Origin: Chrysoperla carnea
Lineage: Eukaryota; Arthropoda; Insecta; Neuroptera; Chrysopidae
Direction: 5' to 3'
NCBI RefSeq assembly: GCF_905475395.1
Contig: NC_058337.1
Location: 100,806,368 to 100,870,367, forward strand
Length of the DNA stretch: 64,000 bases
Positions 1 to 11,898 of this stretch are shown piece after piece. Within the stretch, counting starts at the first letter, position 1, and each line of letters begins with the position of its first letter. The notes beneath the pieces are model-generated. The model was not told the origin of the DNA. It searched no databases and worked only from the letters and a program-made list of their open reading frames with translations. The position numbers and the translations under genes are program-made.

Positions 1-170
1 ACACACGGATTTATGTACTAAACCAAAATCATTGTATGCGAGACTAATACAAAAACAGCAAATGAATGCCTCTAACATAAATATATCATAATTTTATTTT
101 ATTTTTTTAATTAGTAAAATTTGTATTTATGGTCATGGCGTTTGAAAAACCATTGTTTATTTTATGTGTA

Positions 171-201
<31 letters not shown>

Positions 202-2499
202 CGAAAAAAAGATGCATTGTGTCCAGTGTTTTCACTTAAAAATAACACGTTACGATTACATCGTTCGTAAAACGAGGATAAAGTAGTATTGTTATGTTTA
301 CCAAAGAATAGATGTATAAAGAGTCTGAATTCTTAGTACAGGGGTGGTCAAGCTCCTTGATAGTCTGGACCATTACGTCACTGTTCGTTCTCTCTCTTAT
401 GTTCTATCGGTAGTTTTCGATAAGTCATATGATTCTTAACTTGGACGGAAATGAAATTTGTTACAACGTTGCACTTAGTCTTTCGTAATTGCTATCAGTA
501 ATTTTAGTCGTACTCGTTTCATGCTCTTCTAAACCTGAACCCTTTACATCTCTTTTATTTAAAGAAACCAAGATTTAAAAAAAATGGATTATGGTATTTT
601 TTGAAACGTATTTTTCCAAACTTTTTTCAAAGAAAAATTATTATGTTCGTCTTAATATTTTAATAATAATGCTAAGCTTTTGGTGATAGACTATTATATC
701 TAATTTAAAATTCAACTAACAGGCGAAAAATTTAAAAAACAAAGATGATATTCGTACTCTTTATATATTTCTATTATTAGCAATTAATTAGTAATTGACC
801 GGAATTGAAAATTTAAAATCAATGTAAGATGAGCATATAATTTGTTGTTATATGAAAACAATTGTTATTTTGTTTAAATTAGCTATCGTACTATAAAACT
901 ATAGCTGAAAGCAAGAAAACATTGTATAAAATGATTTTGTTTTATGTTTGTGAATAAAGAGGTATTTGAAAATTGAATTTATTACCTATTTATTTAACGT
1001 ACTCATCAGAAAACTTGAGCAAATTGAGGCTTTTTAACCCAACTGCGCAACTCAAAGGAGTGGTAATTTGTTTTCATCTATATACAGTGTGCCGCATTTA
1101 AGATGTAGACACCCTCATAAATTCGTTATTTATAGGAATATCGATTTCAAATTTTGCAGTCATTCATGGTGATGGGTCAAATTGTTTAAAGTACTTAAAG
1201 TACCGATATTTGAACTTTTACAGCTTACTACAAATTGACAAATAGGGCCGATTCATAATATTTTGTATTGCGTGAGGGATGGTTATAATCTCTGTAGAGA
1301 TATAGAAAAAAATTATTAGAAAAAGTTGCTTAGAGTACTTTTTTATACCCATACAACAATTTACATGACAAAATTCGCATTTTAATTTTTTCATTATTTA
1401 TTATCATTCATTATTATCAAGAAACTTATTTCACCTATGTCTATACAACTCTATGGTTGGGTCCATTAAAAATTTAGACCGGCTCCCAACAACACAGTCG
1501 AGTTTTTTAATAAGAAAATTTTTTTTTTCGAATTCTTCCCTTTAATATATTGAATCATTTTCTTGAAATTCACAAAATTGTTAACTATATGGTAAGCGGT
1601 AAGGGTACAATTAGATAATAAGTATATGTATATAAATTTAAACGATGGTCATTTTTGACATCTATTAGGTAGGTATTTTCAAAATTCCATCATCAGTACA
1701 AAAGCAATAGTTGTATTTCCCTAGGAAATTTGCTAATAAACAACTTTTGTGTGAAACATTTTTTCGTAAACATCACTGTTTATTCGTTAGGCCGCAAATT
1801 AATACAAAACTTTGGTGTCCATTTTCTCCAAAACTATAAAATATAGTGAATTGAAAATTTGTTGGTTGCTTCAACTAGTTTCTTGTGAAACATTCTAAAA
1901 GAACGAAAAAAATTCTAGGAAATACTATCGTAAATTTTTGAAAGTATTTTTTAGAATTTTTAATCAAAAGAAAAAAACCCATTTTGTAAACCGTAAGAGA
2001 TAGAATAAAAGTTTAAATGTAAAAGTTATTTTTTTATATAAAAATACAACTTTTGTTTGAAATATGTTTTCCTAAACATTCCTACATAGTACCCTTAGCG
2101 TACCCTTATTAGAACTTAGAATGGTCCAAGTTTAAAAGTATAATTTAATTAAAAAATTCTTTTGTATATATTTTTGATAATATAATAATAATAATCAATA
2201 ATTTTAAATAATACAGTTTTGATTGAAAAGCATTATTAAATTGAAATTTATTGCATTCATTAACTTCTTTAGAATATGTTAAGGTCATATATTTGTGTAA
2301 CTATGGTAATTAAATATCAACAAAGACTTTTTGGCTATGATTCGTATATTTGACGTGTTTTAAGAATGAATCTTACATTATTCGCAATTAATTTTACACA
2401 AAACAAAAATTTTTATTTTGTTTTTAATTTTTATATACATATAATTAGGAATAATAAATATTATGATTGAATAATCGACACCCACACAAAAATTAAACA
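1..2499. other. Gene-free upstream region
   Basis: I see no convincing coding exon here. The stretch holds a poly-A run at about 180-200, AT-rich low-complexity DNA, and around 1085-1210 a block of more balanced composition that looks like the edge of an interspersed repeat of unknown class. The promoter of the lebercilin gene should lie near its right end, but I recognise no core element. Confidence 0.5.
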
Positions 2500-5400
2500 A
2501 TGTCATCATTAGGTTTATTAGCTGAAGAAAAAACGCGAAAAGTGCATGGTCGGTAAGTTTTCATTGAGGTATAATTATTTTCAATCGCGATATAATCACA
2601 GATTGGATATGCACATTTTAGTAGAGTTAGTGAAGAAACTGTTTATTCAGTACATAGTAGTTCAAATGGATTTTCTAGTGGACAACGTGGTATGGCAGTT
2701 AATGGCACTGGAAGTTTTTTACCACGACGAAATTTACGACCAGATACAATTGCATTTAAATCTGGTAATAGTTATGTTGCACAACGTGTACTATCAGCAA
2801 AAGTACTACGATTTAAAGAATTACAAAATGAATTACAAGAAGTTAAGAATCAACTACATGTAAAAAACAAATGATATACTGTTTACATTACAACTTTTTT
2901 ATTTTTTTAATAGACATGCAAAAAATTTTTTTAGGAAGTTATGAATGAAAATAAATTGTTAAGAAATTTACAAAAACGACAAGACACAGCTTTGTCTAGG
3001 TAAATTTATTCACTTACTATTTATTTATAAGCTTTTATAATATTTTTGTTTTTCCGATTAAAAGCAAACACAGAAGAGTATATTTAAACCAGTGGAGGGT
3101 TCACTGAACCGCGTAATTTCTTCACGCACTGTGGACACTTCAAGACTACAGTGAATGTCGTCATTACGCACGTACTAGGGAGATTCACTAATTGTTCGTA
3201 ACACTTTTGACTGAAACCGTTGAATAATTTCGATGTTACTGTTGCTCGCAGTTCCCCATACTTGAATCCCATAAGTCCACACAGGTTTTAAAATTGTTTT
3301 ATACACTAGCATTTTATTGTCTAATGATAACTTAGATTTATGGCCTAACAGCCAGTAAAGATTCGAAAATTTTAAATTTAATTGTTTTCTCTTGAACCTG
3401 ATGTGTTTGCGCCAAGTTAGCCTTCTGCCTAAGTGAATTTTCAGGTATTTCACTACGTTTGCCATTTTGCCGTTTTGCCTGTGAAAAACTGACATTGTTC
3501 ATTTTTACAGCTGGACAAGTTTCCCTTCTTAAAGAGAATGTTCATTTACTTGAATACGCCACTTTTGTAAGCAGTTTTGGCCAATTTTTTTTAGAATATA
3601 CATATATTCTTTATTCCACCAATCTTTGTTTATGTTTACTGGTAAGGCTAGATTGTGAAAATATCAGTAGATATATCGTAAGCGCGATCTGTTTTAGAAT
3701 AACATCATAATACAAAATGCTGTGGACAGATTTATTTGCTATTTTTTTGTTTTTTTGTTTTGTTAATAAAGATATGAAGATAGCTCCGCTGCATTACCTC
3801 GTCTATTGGAAAATCACCAGGCCGAAGTAAATACTCTAAAAGCACATGCACGTGAAGTACGAGCCGCCGCTCGTAGTTTGCATCGTAAATTACAACGTTC
3901 AGAAAATGAGTTATTAAATTTGCGCGACGAACATGAAAAATTATTGAGAATTGCTGAGGATAAAGATTTAGAGGGTAGATCTCAACTTCAAAAACGGTAC
4001 GTTAATTATTATAGCACCGGAGTTTTGTCAAGAGGAATGGCTATTAGGACATATCCAGCTTATGGTTCAAGGATGGAGGGGTGCGAAACAGGAATTTTTG
4101 GCCTATAAATGTCAACAGTATTTTAGACTAAACGCATACATAGGCATCTAAATCAATGGTATCTTCAGGTTCATGGAAAGGCCGTTGCCCTGACCTTTAA
4201 CCTTAGATACGTCAATGATGACCATTAGCGTTTCTCGGTAGACATACAGTAAAATATATGCGCTTTCTATAATTCATACTACCAATTTTTATATCGCATG
4301 GCAGAACCGTGAAGTACGCTACGGTGGTTAACCATTCCTCCTAATACAGCTCCGGAACTATTATCTTGAATTTGCTTCCTTTGTCCACATCTTAAATTTT
4401 GCAGAATTGAGGAATTAGAAGATCGTTTAAATGAAATGAAAGAAAAAAATATCGCGTTAAGTCGTAGAATGGAAATTGAACAAAAGAGTCATAGTCAACA
4501 AATGAGTACCGAAATTGCAAAACGTAAAGCTTTAAGTAAAGAGTTGCAATCGGCAATTAACGAAATTTCAAGATTATCATTTATTGTTGAACAGCACAAA
4601 ACGAATGTACATAGTGGAGGTGACAATGAATCAAGTACGAATTTAATTTTAAGAAGCTCAAAATTTTTAACTAAAAAACCAGGTAGGTACACTTAAATTA
4701 TTATTCGAGAGACATATTTTATTATTTTTTTAGCTTTTAACAGCCTTGGCCATTAAAACTCTGATTTTTTCAGTTTCACAAAGAAATCCAATTTGTTCCA
4801 AAAAACATACGGGGAATGCAAACATTACAAAAATATCAGATACAAACAATAAATTCAAAAATGAGGTCAATGAGAAAGATAAAGATGAATTAAATCAAGA
4901 TTTTCATATTCCATTAGAAAATAAATCCTCAAATGAGAGTTTGGATTTGAATCCATCATTAGCTAAAAATATTGTAAATGGTTTAGATTTAACTGCAGAT
5001 GAATTTCTACACACTGAGAAAAAAGAGACAATAACTGATGGCAAAGACTTTTCTTGTAATAAAACCGAAGCGAAAACTTCAAAAAATAAGAAATGTGACA
5101 GTGAAGATGAAAATGGAAAAGAACGTCTCATACGCCTATCGTCATCAAATGGTGAAAATTATAGTTGGTACGATGAAGCATATTCAGATAAATCAAAAAT
5201 TGATTTTTCGACAACTCCAAGTCGTACCAGTTGTGATGTGAACGAATCTAAATCCAGTGCGCAAAGCGATCGACATGAATCATCATATATTCCAAAAGAA
5301 GTACAAAACGAATTAAGTGATTCTACCGAAGAAGAAGAAAAAATTAAACTGACTGTTAAAAAGGAACGTTATCGATCAATGGTTAATCGTAAATCACAAA

Positions 5401-7832
5401 GTAGTGATGCATCATCGCATGATAACGTTAAGGAAACGATAGAATCAAGTAATAATGAAAATCGAAAATCTTCAAGGTAAGCAGTGGGTATATTGGCTTT
5501 CTTCTGTAATAGCTTTTTCTATTAGGAGGAGGAAATAAAATTAAAAATTCAGCAGCCATGTGATAGTAGTTAGATCCGAGTCACCTCGAAAAAAAAATTT
5601 CCGCGCGGTGTGAGGATAGCCCGCATGGCTCCATTTGAAATTAAAAAGCCAAAGGGATTTCTTTAGTACCTGCATAAGTTTATGTTGAATATGAACGAAG
5701 GAATAATTAACAAAATATATTCATTTTTGAACTTTTGGTGAAAGTGCAACTGATCTATTTCTTATAAATAGGGAATATTCATGAAATTTAAATTTTTTTC
5801 AAATATTTTTCTTCCGTAACTTTAATGACTGGACATTTCAACTAAACCATTATTTTAGTAATTAATATCTTTTTAATTACTTAAAATTAATTAATAAAAG
5901 TTCAAATTCAGTGAGGGCATTTAAAAATTTCTAAAACGGAAATTCAAATTTTTATACGGACGTGACATCAAAGTACGGGCTTGTCAAATTTGTTGACATA
6001 CTGTATGATATTAATTACTTACGTTTTATATGGTATTTCATTAAATTATACTATTCTACGGCTTTTTATTAGAAAACTTAATAATAACGAGTTTAAATTC
6101 TGTGTTGTATAAATTCATTTTTTTAAAGTGTAAATTATACATTGAACTGTCAAAAATTGACAGATCACGTACTTATACGTCATCAACAGAGAGCGCCAAA
6201 AAACTGCGTTTAAATATCTCAAAATTATAATGTATTTTAAATATTTTTTTACACTTAAATACAGCATTTTTAAGCAGTATTTATATTTTGTGACTTTGTT
6301 ATAACGGTGTAAACAATGAATTAAAAATATAAAAAAAAATACATGAATATTCCCTATTGTAGTAATAGAAAAAAAATCGATTTTCAGACTCTTGCCTTTT
6401 TTCATGTTACGATGAAATTATTTTTGTACTTTTCCAATGAGGGGTACCATACTGAAAGTTATAGAAGCATGCTCTAGCATGAAATTAGAAAATATTTTGA
6501 ATGAAAAATTTATTATTTTTCTATTTGATTTGATTTAATAATGTTTGTTTTCAATAGGTATAAATCAATGAAAAACAATTTAAACAAAATTCAAGACAAT
6601 TTAAATAAATTCGACGAAGGAGTAGATAATTATCTTGAAGGAAAATCTATAAGAAATAAAAATTCTTCATATGCTGATATAACGGAAAAAGGTGTAAAAA
6701 AACATGGAAACTTTAATGATTACATAAAAAAACTGGAGGAAATTGATCGATTAAATGATAGTTTAATAGCTACGTCACAGAAACAAGATCAACATGAAAA
6801 AGTTACAAGCGATGATGATGATGGATTCTATGCAAAAGGTTCTTTAGACCAAGACGCAAAAGATGATAACAGTATAGGAAAACGAAAATTTCGAAAAAAT
6901 ATGAGTGAAATAGATTTAAAAGAAATGGAATCGGATAAATTTTTAGAAGAAATAGATTCATCTTATAAGATGATACGATCAAGAATGGATGCAGAGAATG
7001 AAATAATGAATCAAAAATTACAAGAATATTGTAAGGATGTTGCTGGAGATGTTCAAGCAGCAAATGATGCAATTGATCAGCAAAAACAAAATTTAGAACG
7101 TAACAGACGCGAAACTGAAATGATTGAACAGGCTATGCGAACGAATTCAAAAATTACTGAACAATTAAAATTTGGTGGCAGGTAAATATTAACATATTAA
7201 CTGCAACTAGTGATTAACTGAAAATTCAAATGTTTGTGAAATTTCAAACAACTGTCTCTTCGGATATAAGATTTCAAAATTCTTAGAAAATTATTAGATA
7301 GTTTTTCTTATCCTCCAATCTTCGACAGAAAGCGGCGGAGGGTCATGAAATTTTCAGATACTGAATTCAGATTCGAAAACTACAAAGACCAAGCTTTTGA
7401 ATGAGTTGTAAATGATCCCAAATAAATCATTTTACTCGGAGCTGAAAAATATATCTCCAGATATATTGGGATAATATGCAGTTTTTCTTAGATTTTGAGT
7501 TGGTAATCCTTAGGTTCGTAAATGAAAAACTGCTTTTATTTAAAGCATTACAATCCCTATTTATATGCACTTGAAAATTACTAGAGAATGGAGGAATACA
7601 TATAATAATATTAAATATTTCTTATATAAAATTATTTCCTAGGATTGATTCTTCAAAGAAGACTCAATTACTTGCAGCTTTAAAAGCAATTGATTGTGGA
7701 AAAGATGTTAATGATCTGCAAAAACCTACATCCTCATCAGCTTCAACTGAACTGATAGAACCTTCATCAACAAATTTAAATTCAAGCCGTCGAATGAACA
7801 AAAAGCAAATAATGAAGGAACTTTTCGATTGA
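2500..7832 (+). CDS. LCA5: Lebercilin (LCA5) homologue, eight exons
   Basis: Lebercilin is a coiled-coil protein of the ciliary base and axoneme that in vertebrates supports intraflagellar transport. Exons by GT-AG sites and frame: 2500-2552, 2622-2859, 2935-2999, 3772-3996, 4405-4682, 4774-5476, 6558-7181, 7643-7832; phases join cleanly to give 791 residues. Residues about 78-265 form the lebercilin coiled-coil domain, with family-like stretches QEVKNQL, LHRKLQRSENEL and SKELQSAINEI. The middle is acidic and serine-rich. Exon 7 adds a second coiled coil, and the C-terminus ends MKELFD, like the short ELF tail I remember in the family. The ATG at 2500 is the first in frame with the exon 2 reading. 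Intron 3 holds a LINE scrap; introns 4 and 6 each hold a TA-flanked element. Alternative: another centrosomal coiled-coil protein, but the order of blocks favours lebercilin. Identification is by remembered family sequence. Confidence 0.85.
3085..3495 (-). mobile_element. Jockey-type LINE fragment, C-terminal end of the reverse transcriptase ORF
   Basis: Read on the minus strand this gives KYLKIHLGRRLTWRKHI, then LYWLLG, YKTILKPVWTYGIQVWG and FQSKVLRTI, the typical thumb and downstream region of Jockey-clade ORF2. One in-frame stop (TAG where the family has Trp) precedes YVRNDDIH, and a conserved tail (STVREEI) follows. Only about 410 bp remain, so the copy is dead. It lies antisense in intron 3 of the lebercilin gene. 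Confidence 0.8.
4014..4358. mobile_element. TA-flanked inverted-repeat element (Tc1/mariner-like MITE) in lebercilin intron 4
   Basis: The ends are inverted repeats: GCACCGGAG at the left, then AGAGGAATGG, against CCATTCCTCC then CTCCGGAAC at the right. Each end is bordered by TA, as expected for a Tc1/mariner target duplication. No transposase frame is present. The element starts 17 bp after the exon 4 donor and ends 46 bp before the exon 5 start, so without it the intron would be about 61-63 bp. Confidence 0.7.
5771..6354. mobile_element. MITE with GGGAATATTCATG termini, copy 1
   Basis: The left end reads GGGAATATTCATG and the right end CATGAATATTCCC, both bordered by TA. The element is about 584 bp and has no transposase. 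A second copy in reverse orientation lies at 21602-22181 and shares internal segments, for example the stretch around TGACAGATCACGTACTTATA. It lies in lebercilin intron 6. An open frame of 96 codons on its minus strand is A/T-rich chance coding. Confidence 0.8.
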
Positions 7833-9459
7833 CAAATAACATTTACAATATTATTTAGAATAATATTATAGATTCATAGAAAATTCGAGATTGATCGTTT
7901 TTATATTTTCGTTTTAAAAAAATATAATTTATTTATTTATAATATATAACATAAAAATATTTTAAGTTTTATTTGAATTTTACAAAATATAAAGAGAGAT
8001 ATACTTGTTATGAGTATTTTTATTTTAAAACCCCTTGGTGACAATAGTGACAGTGTAATTCCAAGAGATTAGGACACTTTATAAATATCATCTATGATAT
8101 TCGTATAGGAAATTATTAGCTGGCATTCCCAGGTGGGACAGGTACTGCGCAAGGTAAAAACTTTGAAAATGTACTAGCTGGTATTGGCAACAGACTGAGA
8201 ACCACCTCTCTAAGTTCTAAAACAAGTGAACTTGGCATAATCTAAAACAAGTGAACTTGGCATAATTTTAATAATTTTTTAAGTTGAAGTTGCCAAAAAA
8301 ATATTTGAAACTTTTAATTTCGTGGAAAGATCAATTGTATTTAAACCAAGTTATTTTATTATTGAATTATTTTATATTTAAATTAATAAAATAATAATTT
8401 TTTGACAATACAATGCCATATCTTCAACATATGTGCAACGTTGCCAAGCGTATTATAATTATATTTTTCATACAAAAACTAAAAACACGAGAGTTTAGTA
8501 AATGGGTACAGTTGTTTATAAGCATTTAATAAATATTGTGTCGTTTCCTTTTAATACAATGTAATAACGCGTCTTAAACTATCTAAATATGTAACTTTAA
8601 CATAGATTTTCACGAAAACTAAGAACAAGAATGAATTCAAATTTTGGCTAGACTTTCCTTATGTGAATAACTGACTTTTGGAATTTTTGAAAAGTCTGCA
8701 TGGCATTTTCTTCATAACAACCTTAAATAGTTTTGGTTAGACTCAAATACTGGAGTGATGTACAGATGTCCATACAATATTTAATTCAATATCTTGTCTT
8801 TTGACGAACGGTTTGAACACAGGAAAGTGTTTGATCATTCACCATTTTACAGCTGCCATTTTGTATTTTTGGTTTCCAAGAGTAAATATATATTTAATAT
8901 GATTATAACAACTCCTAGGAATATTAGTACTTTATTTCGCTTCCACCATGTATGAAACTAAACACAAGAAAACAATAATAATTATGTGTGTTTAAAATTG
9001 TACATTTAAATTTAATTTCGTTATCCTAAATAAAAATCAAATTAAAATACACCAATTTGAAGAATTAAAAAACACTGTTGCCTCCTCAATAACTCATAGT
9101 TACCTGTTGTTTATAATTTAAATTTATATACCTTACATATTTTATCTTTCTCTACTTGACATTGTCTATATCCATTGTATTTCAACAATTAACTCAGACC
9201 CGATAACTAGAGGCATTGAATTCGTTAACTCTTTTTTAACTTTGCCAGTAATGGGAGCCTTCTCCTCATCTTATAATCTTTAGTCATAAAGTCAATAAAA
9301 ACAAATAACACTTTTTTCAAATACAGGAATAGATATTAATCTATCCACCGAAAAGTAAAACCATTTTAAAGAAAAATTTAAAAAGATATTAATTTTTGAT
9401 TATAAGGCCAAACTAGATGGAGTGTTTTACATATAATTATCTTAATTAAGGCTAGGAGG
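7833..9459. other. Intergenic region between lebercilin and caspase 3' ends
   Basis: The two genes converge here, so both 3' untranslated regions fall in this stretch. No coding exon was seen. The one definite structure is a perfect 25-bp tandem duplication at 8216-8265. The rest is AT-rich and unassigned. Confidence 0.5.
8216..8265. repeat. Two-copy 25-bp tandem duplication
   Basis: The unit contains ACAAGTGAACTTGGCATAA and is repeated twice head to tail without a mismatch, which suggests a recent slippage or repair event. Confidence 0.9.
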
Positions 9460-10497
9460 CTAATTAAGGCTAATTGGCATAATTAAGGTGTTGGATAATA
9501 AATTAATAACCATATAATTGCGTACACGTATTTTTATGCTTAAATTTTCAATAAAAAATTTCACTCTAAGACTTACCCCATAATTAGTTTTTTCTGATAA
9601 TGGGTATAAATAAAACTCTCGAAAAAGGATATTTTCAATTCGGGGAATTTGTAGGGCATTGTATTCCGTGTATTGTTTGCTCACTTTCATAGCCACTATT
9701 TTGAGAAGATTTTCTACGTCCATGTTGCATGAATAAGTCATAAATACTTCGCAAAAATACCGTATAAACCAAGAACCTTTTGGATCACGGAAACTTCTGA
9801 ACCCTGGACTTGTCGAATAACAAATAAGTATGTCTGATATCCTTGGGCTGGTTGTATTATCTGTTGTTAATATCTGAGCTTCCATGTCCATTTGACATTC
9901 TGGGACGTCGTACTGCTCTGCCAATAGCCTTTCGTTTAATATTAGTTGATCTTCTAATTCACCTCTACACATTTGAAAAATTATAACCTTTGGTTTGCCT
10001 CGTAATTGTTGGCAATTAGAATTGTCAAATCTATCTAAAATATCGGTTGATTTTACTTTTAAATTGTCATATGTAAAAAATTTATCTTCATGAGTTCCAT
10101 GGCTCATAACAAATACGAAACATGAATCAACTTCGCTTAATGTTTTATTTGAGTAGTCCGTAAATTTTTTTAAATTTTCCTTAATTTGTTTTCTAGTTTG
10201 ATTTTCCCAATAAATCCATATGAATCCCATTTGAACAAATAGTTTTTTTAAATTTTCTGCATCAACATCAGCACCATTACGTTCTTCAAGTTTGTTACTC
10301 AAATCGCTATTCTCAAAGTCTATATTATTAATTACAAGCACTACACCCCTTTTAGGACCTCGCATTGAATATGGTGGAAGTATATCAAATGGATTTTCTT
10401 TTTCATTCTTACGTTCAATATTTGTTATACGTTCAATTCGAATTTGCACATCAGTTTTTGTTGTTCTATATTTTAACCGATCTAAATAATCTGCCAT
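9460..10497 (-). CDS. Caspase, short prodomain, single exon
   Basis: A 345-residue cysteine protease of the caspase family in one uninterrupted frame. Residues 48-60 form the first core strand (KRGVVLVINN). R73 in EERNGADVDAENL and R237 in YSTSPGFRSFRD are the expected S1-pocket arginines. His133 in MSHGTHED and Cys177 in QMCRGE are the catalytic pair; most caspases have QACRG, so Met176 is a mild oddity. GSWFIRYFC (241-249) marks the small subunit, and a plausible interdomain processing site is LTTD before Asn214. The N-terminal part before the core is only about 45 residues, with no CARD or DED, so it looks executioner-like. After the usual end (REFYLYPL, near 300) a basic and hydrophobic tail of about 45 residues continues. 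Lack of introns could mean ancestral loss or a retrocopy; no poly-A tail or target duplication was seen. The ATG at 10497 is the natural start. Confidence 0.9.
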   Translation of the reverse strand: MADYLDRLKYRTTKTDVQIRIERITNIERKNEKENPFDILPPYSMRGPKRGVVLVINNIDFENSDLSNKLEERNGADVDAENLKKLFVQMGFIWIYWENQTRKQIKENLKKFTDYSNKTLSEVDSCFVFVMSHGTHEDKFFTYDNLKVKSTDILDRFDNSNCQQLRGKPKVIIFQMCRGELEDQLILNERLLAEQYDVPECQMDMEAQILTTDNTTSPRISDILICYSTSPGFRSFRDPKGSWFIRYFCEVFMTYSCNMDVENLLKIVAMKVSKQYTEYNALQIPRIENILFREFYLYPLSEKTNYGVSLRVKFFIENLSIKIRVRNYMVINLLSNTLIMPISLN

Positions 10498-10569
10498 AAT
10501 AGGTGTTACAATTTCTGTTTACTTCCTTTACAAAAATGGATACTGCACAATAATAAACACATACTAATC

Positions 10570-11541
10570 ACTATGCAATATCTATCTATTATCAGCAATC
10601 TTTAAGTGGCAAATTTTTTATAATCCCCATTGAAGTGATAATTAAATTTTTTGACCATTGTAAACATTTTTAGTTTTAAATTTATAGTCCGAGACAGTGA
10701 CGGATTTCGGCTTGCTGCCGCCCTAGGCCCCGTTCGATGCGCCGCCCTTTTTGATAGAATGAATTTCATTAATTTTGATCCAGTTTTTTATTTTAAAGTA
10801 ACTTAATTTATTGAAATATAATTTTTTAAATATTACTGATAAACAAGACAGATAAATATATATATAAACTTTAGACAGATAAATAATTCATATTTCTTTT
10901 AATATTAATCAATTTGAAAATTACTTTTTCCTGGCTTTGGTCCGTGCAAAAACTTCAATTATGTCGTCGTAATTAATTTCTTGGAATAGTTGGGCTTCAA
11001 TAGAAATTAATACAAGTGCATTAAGTCTATCTTGGCCCATCCTTGTGCGTAAATAGGTTTTTTCCATTTTAAGAGTAGAAAAAGATCTTTCTCCTGAACA
11101 ATCTGTAGCCGGAATACTCAAAAAAAAAAAAAAAAAACGGAGAGCAATGTCCACATTCGGTTAAACATTTCGAAGATTCCGTGAATGCAATACATTGTAT
11201 ATTTTTGTGCAGAGCGTACATCTTCCATATTTGCCAAGGAATCTTTGAGTTGACAATGTAAATGAATGCATTCATTGCCTTCGGACTCCGAGAGCTGATG
11301 AACAATTTGGAGTATATTCTTGAGACACTACGAAAAATTTTGAGTCAACTATGTAATATCTATATATTCAGTATTTTATCAGCAATCTTCAAGTAGCAAA
11401 TTTTTTATAATCCCCATTGAAGTGACAATTAAATTTTTCACCATTGTTAACATTTTTAGTTTTAGATTTATAGTCCGAGAACTGATGAACAATTTGAGGT
11501 ACGTTTTTGAGGCACTACGGAAAATTTTGTGTCAGTTAGGT
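10570..11541. repeat. Tandem duplication of a roughly 190-bp unit, first copy split by a hAT-like element
   Basis: The unit has two parts. Part X is at 10570-10694 and again at 11348-11480; part Y is at 11294-11347 and again at 11481-11541. In the second copy X runs straight into Y. In the first, X and Y are separated by about 590 bp of transposon sequence. The second copy therefore shows the empty site. The first copy starts about 70 bp upstream of the caspase start codon. Confidence 0.85.
10695..11286 (-). mobile_element. hAT-superfamily remnant with transposase C-terminus
   Basis: The left end begins CAGTGACGGATTTCGG, typical of hAT elements of the ZMYM1-like group. Minus-strand codons at 10921-11154 encode IPATDCSGERSFSTLKMEK and then RLNALVLISIEAQL, the hAT dimerisation region near the transposase C-terminus. 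The direct repeat TCCGAGA flanks the insert at 10688-10694 and 11287-11293. With one more base it would be the usual 8-bp duplication with one mismatch. Most of the transposase is missing, a long poly-A run interrupts the frame, and the right terminus is degraded, so the copy cannot move by itself. Confidence 0.75.
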
Positions 11542-11898
11542 ATTAGGCATTTATGATCACTATTCATCATCATATGTTTGAACAAGTTTCCACACACTCA
11601 TGAATTTTTGTTGTGGGATTGTTTTTAATTTTTTTAGATGAAATTTTAAACAAAATAATGTAAAATTTAGGTTGATTTCCCAATTCTGCCACTCTCCAAA
11701 TTGTGATGCCTAAGGTAATTGCCTCTGTCGTCTTGGCCAACTGCACAGCTCGTGTACGACGATTCATGTAAGTAAAATAAAGAAAATCAATATTCTTAAA
11801 TCTTAAAAATAATACATCTTTATTGAATATCAACTTATTGTCTGTCTGGTTGTTTTAAATCATATAATTATTTTATATACATAACAAGATATATATAT

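Noticed and set aside
4014-4358. An alternative lebercilin exon reading through the exon 4 donor
   Set aside because: The frame stays open for about 34 codons past the donor, but that sequence is the MITE terminus, while splicing at 3997 to 4405 restores the coiled coil.
6115-6405. 96-codon minus-strand frame
   Set aside because: It lies over a MITE and encodes only Lys/Phe/Tyr-rich low-complexity sequence.
11570-11833. 87-codon minus-strand frame
   Set aside because: No recognisable domain, no plausible splice context, and it sits between repeat blocks.
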